A program made the position numbers and the translations under genes. A model generated the notes under the pieces. The model saw nothing but the letters and a program-made list of their open reading frames with translations, was not told the origin of the DNA and ran no database searches. From Verrucomicrobiota bacterium (GTDB lineage Bacteria > Verrucomicrobiota > Verrucomicrobiia > Limisphaerales > AV2), in the NCBI GenBank assembly GCA_003218935.1, contig QHPA01000009.1, positions 1 to 12,818 on the forward strand: a DNA stretch of 12,818 nucleotides, read 5' to 3'. Below, piece by piece: positions 6,133 to 12,451 of this stretch; the stretch's first letter is position 1, and every line of letters begins with the position of its first letter.

Positions 6133-6855
6133 ATGAATCAATACCACAAACCCTACACGGCCGAAGATTCTGCAATTGTATTCATCGACTTTCAGCCGCA
6201 GATGCTCTTCGGCGTTGCCAGCGCAGATCGCGCCACGATGATCAACAACGTAACCTTGTTGGCCAAAGTCGCCAAGGAATTCAAGGTGCCCACGGTGCTC
6301 ACTTCTGTGGAAACCGAATCCTTCAGTGGTTATGTCTGGCCGCAGTTGTTGGACATTTTTCCGGGCCAACCCGTGATAGAACGCAGCTCGATGAACTCGT
6401 GGGACTCCATGGACTTCCGCAAAGCCATCGAGGCCACCGGGCGCAAGAACATCATCATGACCGGCCTCTGGACCGAGGTTTGCATCACTTGGCCGACGAT
6501 TGAAATGCTGGGAGCGAGCTACAACGTTTATGTCGTTGAGGATTGCTGCGGCGCAACTTCACCTGCCGCACAAGACGCAGCCCTTTCGCGCATGGTGCAA
6601 GCCGGCGCAGTGCGGGTGACCACGATTGGTGCCTTACTTGAATGGCAGCGCGATTGGAAGAACAAGGAGCATTACGACGCGCTTATGAAACTCCTCCGGC
6701 CCCAGGCGGGCGCCTACGGTGTTGGCATTGAATACGCCTACACGATGGTCCACCACGCACCGCAGTCCGCTCAAAAACCGCAAATTGTGCCCAAGAAAGC
6801 CGCCGGCGACGGACACGCTTCGACTCGCGGCATAACTCCTGTCGCCGCCCACTGA
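6133..6855 (+). CDS. Isochorismatase-like cysteine hydrolase, YcaC family
   Basis: A 240-residue protein has the isochorismatase-like fold. AIVFIDFQPQM (14-24) carries the family Asp at 19, SSMNSWDSMDF follows Arg84, and MTGLWTEVCITWPTIEML (109-126) holds the nucleophilic Cys117 preceded by the usual cis-peptide region. VYVVEDCCGATS and RMVQAGAVRVTTI complete the domain. YcaC-type proteins are octameric cysteine hydrolases of unsettled substrate; related enzymes act on amides or related C-N bonds. The C-terminal ~35 residues (from about 206) are a Pro/Ala/Gln-rich extension beyond the usual ~208-residue length, likely disordered. The neighbouring crotonase-type and amidohydrolase genes suggest a catabolic role. 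The initiation signal is weak, and a hairpin follows the stop at 6871-6905. Confidence 0.87.
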   Translation: MNQYHKPYTAEDSAIVFIDFQPQMLFGVASADRATMINNVTLLAKVAKEFKVPTVLTSVETESFSGYVWPQLLDIFPGQPVIERSSMNSWDSMDFRKAIEATGRKNIIMTGLWTEVCITWPTIEMLGASYNVYVVEDCCGATSPAAQDAALSRMVQAGAVRVTTIGALLEWQRDWKNKEHYDALMKLLRPQAGAYGVGIEYAYTMVHHAPQSAQKPQIVPKKAAGDGHASTRGITPVAAH

Positions 6856-6870
6856 AAACACCAAGTTAAA

Positions 6871-6905
6871 CAGGAGTTAACGGAGTTAAGTCGCCCTAAC
6901 TCCTG
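6871..6905 (+). terminator. Inverted repeat with two competing left arms (hairpin between hydrolase and M17-like gene)
   Basis: CAGGAGTTA (6871-6879) and TAACTCCTG (6897-6905) form a perfect 9-bp stem with a 17-base loop. Within the loop, GGAGTTA (6882-6888) repeats the left arm and can pair with TAACTCC (6897-6903) using an 8-base loop. The T-rich stretch TTATTTTCATTT follows. It may be a weak intrinsic terminator or attenuator; it lies 18 bp before the next start codon. The duplicated arm makes two mutually exclusive hairpins possible. Confidence 0.4.
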
Positions 6906-6923
6906 GTTATTTTCATTTCTCAT

Positions 6924-7655
6924 ATGAAAAACAAATTCCATTTTTTCAGCGTCGTCTGCGCCGCACTGGTGATCAACGCCCCGGCTGGCGACACCACGAC
7001 CACGCCAAAGGAAAACGTCTTCCCCGCCAAACCACTTGGCATCACGCTGTCCATCAAAATGGTCGGCCCATATATGGAGCCGGCAGACCTCCAAATCATC
7101 TGCCTTTTCAAACATAAACAGACCGGCGACACCTACCAGGGCGCGGCGAAGGAAACGGACGAAAAGCTTGGTGGCATTCTCTCCTCGTTGCGCAATCGCG
7201 GAGAGTTTGCGGGTGAGACGGGCGAAACATTCCTATTGACCCCACCCAAGGGTTCAATCCCCGCGAGGCAGTTCATGGTGATCGGCCTGGGCGAGGAAAA
7301 GGATTTGTCGCTCGACACGCTACGAATCGTCGGACGCATTGCGGCACGCGAAGCCGTCCGGCTCAAAGCAAAGCACGTTGCCTGGGCACCGGTCATCCGG
7401 GACGAAGGCAATACTGCGATTGATGTGGGAGAGGGCGATCGCGCATTTGCCGAGGAGATGCTTTCTTCTTACGACACGGAAAAGCGCCTGCAAGCGCAGG
7501 GCCTTGCCCCAGCGTTCACGATCGAATCGGTGGTAATCGAAGCTGGTCCAACCTTTTTCGAGAGGGCCGTAAAGCAGGTGGGCCAGGGGATCGAGTCCAT
7601 CACCGCAGAACTGCAGAAACGAGATTCGACTCCTTACGCCTCCACCCCAAAATGA
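6924..7655 (+). CDS. Exported stand-alone peptidase M17 N-terminal-domain protein
   Basis: A 243-residue protein begins with a typical signal peptide: basic MKNK, a hydrophobic core to about residue 18, and a likely cleavage after APA at 19-21. The mature part resembles the N-terminal (macro-like) domain of leucyl aminopeptidases. It runs from LQIICLFKHKQTG (56-68) through TDEKLGGILSSLRNRGEFAG (78-97), GETFLLTPPKGS (100-111) and QFMVIGLGEEKDLSLDTLR (116-134) to the IAAREAVRLKAKHVAWAP helix-strand. The C-terminal metal-binding catalytic domain of M17 peptidases, with its NTDAEGR motif, is absent; the gene ends at 7655 and the next frame is the porin. It is therefore probably not a peptidase but a periplasmic binding or regulatory domain. 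The porin starts 3 bp downstream, suggesting partnership. No strong ribosome binding site is seen. Confidence 0.8.
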   Translation: MKNKFHFFSVVCAALVINAPAGDTTTTPKENVFPAKPLGITLSIKMVGPYMEPADLQIICLFKHKQTGDTYQGAAKETDEKLGGILSSLRNRGEFAGETGETFLLTPPKGSIPARQFMVIGLGEEKDLSLDTLRIVGRIAAREAVRLKAKHVAWAPVIRDEGNTAIDVGEGDRAFAEEMLSSYDTEKRLQAQGLAPAFTIESVVIEAGPTFFERAVKQVGQGIESITAELQKRDSTPYASTPK

Positions 7656-7658
7656 ACG

Positions 7659-9062
7659 ATGCGCCTCGCTTTACTCATCTCCGTACCGATCGTGGTCCCG
7701 GCAATGGTTGCGGCCCAGCAACTCACACCAGGCGCGGAGATTCCACTCGCACCCCCGGGTTACAAAATGTTGCGGTTTGACGAGGACCATTCTTATTTGA
7801 CCAATCAGGCCAATCGCACTGATTTGTTTGACCCCGTCAAATACATCCCACTGCGGCAGGATGACCCGCTGTGGCATGCGACCTTTGGGGGCGAGCTGCG
7901 CGAACGGTACGAGGGACATTACGATCCCAACTTCGGGATTGGCGGCAAAGGGTCCGATTCCTATTTGCTGCAACGCATCACACTACTGACTGATGTGCAT
8001 CTGGGCGAACGTTTGCGCTTTTTCACGGAGGGCATTTCCGGTATAATCGAAGGCGAGTCACAGCCAGCATCGCCAGTTCAGAACAACCCCATAGACCTGC
8101 AATTTGCATTTGTTGATGTGGTTCCGTGGTCGAAGGATGACGAACGCCTCACGTTGCGAGTTGGTCGCTTCGGCATGAGTTTTGGGGCAGGAAGGCTCGT
8201 GGCCACTCGTGCGGCCCCAAACATTCCCTTCCGATTCGACGGATTCGAGGCGCTTTACTCGCGGCCACTTTGGAATGTCACCGCCTTTCTGACGCAGCCG
8301 GTTAAAGATTCCGGGCACATTGATTCAGAAGATCATTCAACGACGTTTTGGGGAATCTATGCTACTCACTATTTCGACGCACCGCACACCCTGGGTCTCG
8401 ACCTGTACTATTTGGGGATCCATCGTGAAGACGGTAAGTATGCCTCAGGGACTGCGGACGAGCACCGCCATACACTGGGCGCGCGCGAGTTCGCAGCCCG
8501 CAACCATTGGGATTGGGAAGCGGAGCAAATGCTCCAGGTGGGCAGCTTTGGCGACAAATCGATCCTCGCGTGGAGCGCGGCGATAAATGCAGGCTATACC
8601 TGGGACGCGACCTGGAATCCGAGGCTCGGACTCAAGGCCGGCGCCACCAGCGGCGACAACAACCCAAATGATGGGCACCTCGGAACCTTCGACGCGCTCT
8701 TCTTCAAATCCGGCTACTTCAACGATGCCAGCCTGATCCGGCCGCAAAATATCATCAGCGTCCATCCGAACTTTACGGTCCACCCCTTGCAAAAGGTTAC
8801 GGTTGACGGAGGCGTGAGTCCGTTCTGGAGGTACTCGCGAAACGATGCCGTCTATGCAGTGCCCGGATTCGTCGAGATTCCCGCGCTCCACAATGCTTCC
8901 GGCTACGTCGGAACCGCATTCGACGTGAATCTGACGTGGCAGCTTCAGCGACACGTCAATGTGCAGGCATCTTACGTGCATTTCCTCACCGGGAGTTATG
9001 TTCACCAAGCCGGCGGCAGCGACGTGGACTATTTCTCAACTGCCATCACCTTTCTTTTCTAG
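7659..9062 (+). CDS. Outer-membrane alginate-export-family porin
   Basis: A 467-residue protein has a signal peptide (MRLALLISVPIVVPAMVAAQ, cleavage near VAA|QQ). The rest alternates polar and hydrophobic residues like a beta-barrel and ends in Phe, the usual outer-membrane insertion signal. Recognisable segments include GGELRERYEGHYDPNFG (77-93), LQRITLLTDVHLGERLRFF (103-121), LQFAFVDVVPW and LTLRVGRFGMSFGAGRLVATR, a pattern I associate with the Alginate_exp (AlgE-like) family. In AlgE the barrel exports alginate. Homologues outside pseudomonads probably import or export other anionic or aromatic small molecules, and no alginate biosynthesis gene is present here. It lies 3 bp after the M17-like gene and 4 bp before an ABM gene, so it is probably co-transcribed. 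The transported solute is unknown. Confidence 0.87.
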   Translation: MRLALLISVPIVVPAMVAAQQLTPGAEIPLAPPGYKMLRFDEDHSYLTNQANRTDLFDPVKYIPLRQDDPLWHATFGGELRERYEGHYDPNFGIGGKGSDSYLLQRITLLTDVHLGERLRFFTEGISGIIEGESQPASPVQNNPIDLQFAFVDVVPWSKDDERLTLRVGRFGMSFGAGRLVATRAAPNIPFRFDGFEALYSRPLWNVTAFLTQPVKDSGHIDSEDHSTTFWGIYATHYFDAPHTLGLDLYYLGIHREDGKYASGTADEHRHTLGAREFAARNHWDWEAEQMLQVGSFGDKSILAWSAAINAGYTWDATWNPRLGLKAGATSGDNNPNDGHLGTFDALFFKSGYFNDASLIRPQNIISVHPNFTVHPLQKVTVDGGVSPFWRYSRNDAVYAVPGFVEIPALHNASGYVGTAFDVNLTWQLQRHVNVQASYVHFLTGSYVHQAGGSDVDYFSTAITFLF

Positions 9063-9066
9063 TGCC

Positions 9067-9609
9067 ATGAGCCAAACGAGAACACAGCCGATTCATGTCG
9101 CCATCACCCGGCGTATAAAGCCCGGGTGCGAAGCAGAGTTTCAGAAAGCTCTTACCGGGTTTTTCAAAACTTCCTTTGCGCAAACAGGCGTCCAGGGGGC
9201 TGCGATGCTTGTTCCACCGCCAGGTTCCCATTCAAACGAATATGGAATCATCAGAACCTTCGCAAGTGATGAGGAGAGAAAATCATTTTACGCGTCACCG
9301 GCTTTTCTCGCATGGAAAGAAAAGGTCTCGTCTTTGACGGAAGGCGAGCCCGCCTACAAAGAGCTTCATGGGCTCGAAGCATTTTTCAGGAATCAAACCA
9401 CCCCTAATCCTCCCCACTGGAAAATGGCCGTCGCGACTTATTTGGGAGTTGTTCCCGTAACGATTTTCACCTCCCAAACCGTGGGGCAGCTTTTGAAAGG
9501 ACAAAACTACTTTGTGGCGAACCTTGTGGGCAACGCCTGCGTCGTGGCCTTGCTCGCCTGGGCGGTGATGCCTCTGGTCACTCGCATTTTGAAACGTTGG
9601 CTCCATTAA
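9067..9609 (+). CDS. Membrane-anchored ABM domain protein, copy 2
   Basis: A 180-residue protein starts at ATG 9067, 4 bp after the porin stop. An earlier in-frame ATG at 8959 lies inside the porin gene and adds non-homologous residues, so it was not used. No clear Shine-Dalgarno sequence precedes 9067, suggesting translation by coupling to the porin. The ABM domain runs from HVAITRRIKPGCEAEFQKAL to about residue 108, with MLVPPPGSHSNEYGIIRTFA and LTEGEPAYKELHGLEAFF. Two membrane segments follow, around residues 118-140 and 149-172. Roughly half its residues match copy 1 at 2311-2832, including the PPPGS and ELHGLEA motifs and the two-helix anchor. It may oxidise a small molecule or quinone at the membrane; no substrate can be named. 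Next is the amidohydrolase, 18 bp away. Confidence 0.87.
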   Translation: MSQTRTQPIHVAITRRIKPGCEAEFQKALTGFFKTSFAQTGVQGAAMLVPPPGSHSNEYGIIRTFASDEERKSFYASPAFLAWKEKVSSLTEGEPAYKELHGLEAFFRNQTTPNPPHWKMAVATYLGVVPVTIFTSQTVGQLLKGQNYFVANLVGNACVVALLAWAVMPLVTRILKRWLH

Positions 9610-9627
9610 ACCTGAAAGGAAACTTTT

Positions 9628-11505
9628 ATGAATGATACATCCGCGCCGGACTTGATTCTTGAGAATGCCAAAATAACCACCCTCGACCGGGCCAAGCCGG
9701 AGGCGACAAGTCTGGTTGTGAAAAACGGGCGAATTGTCGGAGTGGACGACGCGGAGGAATACCAACGGGGACCGGACACGAAGGTGATTGATTTGCAGGG
9801 TCGCCGGGTGATTCCCGGATTGAACGATTCCCACATGCATATCATCCGCGGCGGCCTGAGCTACAACCTCGAGCTTCGCTGGGACGGTGTTCCGTCCCTC
9901 GCGGACGGATTGCGCATGCTCAAAGAGCAGGCTCAACGGACACCGCCCGGCCAATGGGTCCGCGTCATCGGCGGTTGGAGCGAGTTCCAATTCGCCGAAC
10001 GGCGTATGCCCACGCTTGATGAAATCAACGCCGTCTCCCCCGAAACGCCTGTCTTCGTCCTGCACTTGTATTGCCGCGGTATGTTGAACAAAGCCGCGCT
10101 GCGGGCCTGCGGCTACACCAAAGACACTCCCAATCCACCGGCGGGTGAAATCCAGCGCGACGGAAACGGCAACCCCACCGGACTCCTCATCGCCCGCCCC
10201 AATGCCGGAATTCTTTACGCTACCGTCGGCAAGCAACCCAAGCTGCCGCCTGAACAGCAGATGAACTCTTCCCGCCATTTCATGCGCGAGCTCAACCGCC
10301 TTGGCCTCACCAGCTTGGTGGACGCGGGCGGCGGCTCTCAAATCTACCCGGACGACTATGCGATCATCGAAGAACTGCACAAGCGAGGAGAGATGACCGT
10401 TCGCATGGCCTATAATATTTTCACGCAAAAACCCAAACAGGAGAAGGAGGATTTCCTGCGCTGCATGAAACTGACGGGGCCGGGCAAGGGCGACGATTTC
10501 TATCGCTGCAACGGGGCTGGAGAAATGCTGGTTTATTCAGCGGCGGATTTCGAGGATTTCCTGGAACCCCGGCCCGACCTTCCGTCCAACCTGGAAAAGG
10601 ACTTGAAGGAGGTTGTTTCGCTCTTGGCTGCAAATAAATGGCCGTTCCGTATTCACGCCACCTATGACGAAAGCATCTCCCGGATGTTGAACGTGTTCGA
10701 GGAGGTCAACCGTGAAATCCCTTTCAAAGGAACCAATTGGTTCTTCGATCATTGCGAAACCATCTCGGACCGCAGCCTCGAACGTGTCAAAGCGTTGGGA
10801 GGGGGCATTGCGATCCAGGACCGCATGGCCTTCCAAGGAGAGTATTTCCTGGACCGCTATGGCAGTAAGGCGGCGGAACGGACTCCGCCTGTTCGGAGAA
10901 TGCTCGATTTGGGCATTCCCGTGGGGGCGGGCACAGATGCAACACGAGTGGCCAGCTACAACCCTTGGCTTTCCCTTTACTGGCTCGTGACCGGGAAAAC
11001 CGTCGGCGGCACTGCGCTCTATTCCGAAGCAAATCGTCTGAGCCGGGAAGAAGCGTTGATGCTTTACACCAAAGGCAGCAGTTGGTTTTCGGTTGAAAGC
11101 GGCAAAAAGGGAGCCATCGTCATCGGCCAACTGGCGGACGTAACCGCCCTCACCGAAGATTACATGTCAGTGGCCGAAGAGAAAATCAAGGGGATTGAAT
11201 CCGTCCTCACGATTGTTGGTGGGAAGATTGTTTACGCTGTTCAGGAATTTCAGAACCTTGACCCGGCACCACTGCCAGTGCTGCCGGACTGGTCACCCAT
11301 AAAGGTCTATGGTGGATATGGCGCGCCGTTAGACATTCGCAAAGCTGCGCGAGCGGGGGTGCCGATGCCGCAGCATCAGCACAATGCCAAATGCCATCAT
11401 CACGGCTGCGCCCATGCGGCCCATCAACTTCTCGCCGGCATCGAGGCCGCCCGCAATCGTTATGCCGGCTTCTTTGGATCGGGATGCGATTGCTTCGCGT
11501 TTTAA
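9628..11505 (+). CDS. YtcJ-like metal-dependent amidohydrolase with His/Cys-rich C-terminal tail
   Basis: A 625-residue protein starts at ATG 9628 behind AAAGGAAA. It belongs to the amidohydrolase superfamily (Amidohydro_3). The N-terminal beta-sandwich has VVKNGRIVGVD (30-40) and ends in VIPGLNDSHMHI (61-72), giving the metal-binding His69-x-His71. Other likely ligands are His343 (FRIHATYDES), His375 (FDHCE) and Asp437 (GAGTDATR). The composite beta-sandwich closes with KGAIVIGQLADVTAL and SVLTIVGGKIVYA. Members hydrolyse amide or related bonds. After about residue 560 comes an extension with a His/Cys cluster (His583, His585, Cys589, His590-592, Cys594, His596, His599) and an ending with CDCFAF. 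These resemble a metal-binding tail not needed for the core fold. No signal peptide was seen, so it is probably cytoplasmic. The substrate is unknown. Confidence 0.88.
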   Translation: MNDTSAPDLILENAKITTLDRAKPEATSLVVKNGRIVGVDDAEEYQRGPDTKVIDLQGRRVIPGLNDSHMHIIRGGLSYNLELRWDGVPSLADGLRMLKEQAQRTPPGQWVRVIGGWSEFQFAERRMPTLDEINAVSPETPVFVLHLYCRGMLNKAALRACGYTKDTPNPPAGEIQRDGNGNPTGLLIARPNAGILYATVGKQPKLPPEQQMNSSRHFMRELNRLGLTSLVDAGGGSQIYPDDYAIIEELHKRGEMTVRMAYNIFTQKPKQEKEDFLRCMKLTGPGKGDDFYRCNGAGEMLVYSAADFEDFLEPRPDLPSNLEKDLKEVVSLLAANKWPFRIHATYDESISRMLNVFEEVNREIPFKGTNWFFDHCETISDRSLERVKALGGGIAIQDRMAFQGEYFLDRYGSKAAERTPPVRRMLDLGIPVGAGTDATRVASYNPWLSLYWLVTGKTVGGTALYSEANRLSREEALMLYTKGSSWFSVESGKKGAIVIGQLADVTALTEDYMSVAEEKIKGIESVLTIVGGKIVYAVQEFQNLDPAPLPVLPDWSPIKVYGGYGAPLDIRKAARAGVPMPQHQHNAKCHHHGCAHAAHQLLAGIEAARNRYAGFFGSGCDCFAF

Positions 11506-11518
11506 AAACATTCCCGTA

Positions 11519-11734
11519 ATGCCAATTCTTGCTATGAAAAAATTCGCAACTCAAAAAACTATCGTGCCAATTCTCCATGTGAACGAAAATGTGAGTTTGG
11601 AAGAGCAGATTGCCGAAAGAGCGCACGAGTTGTGGCGTCAACGCGGCCGCGAACCCGGGAGCGACTTGTCCGATTGGTTTCAAGCGGAGCGGGAGGTCAA
11701 TGAATGGCATCAAAGGCGGCACAAAAAGGATTGA
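11519..11734 (+). CDS. DUF2934 domain small protein, copy 1
   Basis: A 71-residue protein starts at ATG 11519, with ATG 11534 (MKKFATQ) an equally possible start; neither has a clear ribosome binding site. The C-terminal half has the DUF2934 signature: IAERAHELWRQRGREPGS followed by DLSDWFQAEREV, a short helix-turn-helix-like motif of about 35 residues with W/F-x-x-A-E-R-E. The family is common in soil bacteria and has no established function. It ends 3 bp before the doxX-like start, and a second DUF2934 gene follows that gene, so the three are probably expressed together. Confidence 0.75.
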   Translation: MPILAMKKFATQKTIVPILHVNENVSLEEQIAERAHELWRQRGREPGSDLSDWFQAEREVNEWHQRRHKKD

Positions 11735-11737
11735 AAT

Positions 11738-12225
11738 ATGAACCTGTTGAAAAAATCCCTGACGGTGGAGCCGAACGGCGCGGCTGCAACTTTTGGGCAT
11801 CTCTTTCTCCGGATTTCAGCTGGGCTGATGATTTTCTACATTCACGGCTGGCACAAATTGGAAGGCTGGATTGCTTATCTCCGCCTTGGAAATTGGCCGA
11901 GGAAGTTGCGGGAATGCATTTCCCCGCGCCACTCGCGTCGGCAGTTGCGGCGACATTTGTGCAGTTCATCTGCTCATTGTTCATCATCATTGGGCTGTTC
12001 ACGCGCATCAATGCCATATTGCTGTTTGGCGCGCTAAGCGGCGCCATCCTTCAAAACCTTCTGGCAGGTCGTGATCCGCAACTGGCGATTCTGTATACGC
12101 TCGTGGTCTTGACACTCGCGTTTATGGGTGGCGGCAGAATATCGCTTGATGCCAAGTTGTCTGCAAAAGCGGAACAATCACCCTCGCGAAATGCCGGGAT
12201 GGGAAGGGAGTTGAGGTCAATATGA
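11738..12225 (+). pseudogene. DoxX family membrane protein with an internal frame break
   Basis: The gene starts at ATG 11738 behind AAGGA. The first frame reads through FGHLFLRISAGLMIFYIHGW and HKLEGWIAYLR (to about 11884), a DoxX N-terminus with its first membrane segment and the conserved HGxHK. The expected continuation, WKLAEEVAGMHFPAPLASAV, then appears in the next frame from about 11887. It is followed by two or three hydrophobic helices (FVQFICSLFIIIGLFTRI, ILLFGALSGAILQNLL, LAILYTLVVLTLAFMGGG) and a stop at 12223-12225. Family members I recall have a short D-G-T-P-like linker here, so a deletion of roughly ten bases fits better than a single-base error. DoxX-family proteins are small inner-membrane proteins linked to oxidative-stress or quinone-related redox in various settings. 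Unless the frame is restored, no full-length protein is made. Confidence 0.75.
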
Positions 12226-12422
12226 ATGCGTATCCAACCAAACAAGAGCCCGGAACCTTCGAGTTAGGTCCTGATACAATGACCTGTGTCATTCGGTGCC
12301 TGCCCCACATCATCCGTGAAAGGGCTTACCAGCTTTTCGAGGCGCGTGGTGGGCAGCCAGGTCATGAATGGGACGATTGGCTGCAGGCGGAGCGCGAGAT
12401 CAAGCACCACTTTAGCCTTTGA
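12222..12422 (+). CDS. DUF2934 domain small protein, copy 2
   Basis: A 66-residue protein has an ATG that overlaps the doxX stop (ATGA, 12222-12225), with GGGAGTTGAGG just upstream. The DUF2934 core is IRERAYQLFEARGGQPGHEW followed by DDWLQAEREIKHHF, clearly related to copy 1 (RGxxPGxxxxDWxQAERE shared). The N-terminal ~30 residues differ from copy 1 and show no motif. The overlap with doxX implies translational coupling, which would be affected by the frame break there. The function is unknown. Confidence 0.8.
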   Translation: MNAYPTKQEPGTFELGPDTMTCVIRCLPHIIRERAYQLFEARGGQPGHEWDDWLQAEREIKHHFSL

Positions 12423-12451
12423 GATAACCTTACAAAAAAAGCTAAACAATT

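Noticed and set aside
8445..9008. Reverse-strand 187-codon frame opposite the porin
   Set aside because: It is a shadow of the porin coding sequence with no motif of its own.
7659..9062. Alginate biosynthesis or export locus
   Set aside because: Only the porin resembles this family; no alginate polymerase, epimerase or Alg/Mnn genes are nearby, so an alginate role is not supported.
8959..9066. Upstream start for the second ABM gene
   Set aside because: It would overlap the porin by about 100 bp and add residues absent from copy 1; ATG 9067 matches the paralogue's start.
9295..10428. Long reverse-strand open frame of 377 codons
   Set aside because: It lies opposite the amidohydrolase and the end of the ABM gene, both strongly supported by family motifs. 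Its translation shows no domain pattern.
11870..11900. Programmed ribosomal frameshift in doxX
   Set aside because: There is no slippery heptamer or downstream stem-loop at the junction, and linker residues appear to be missing, so a deletion is more likely.
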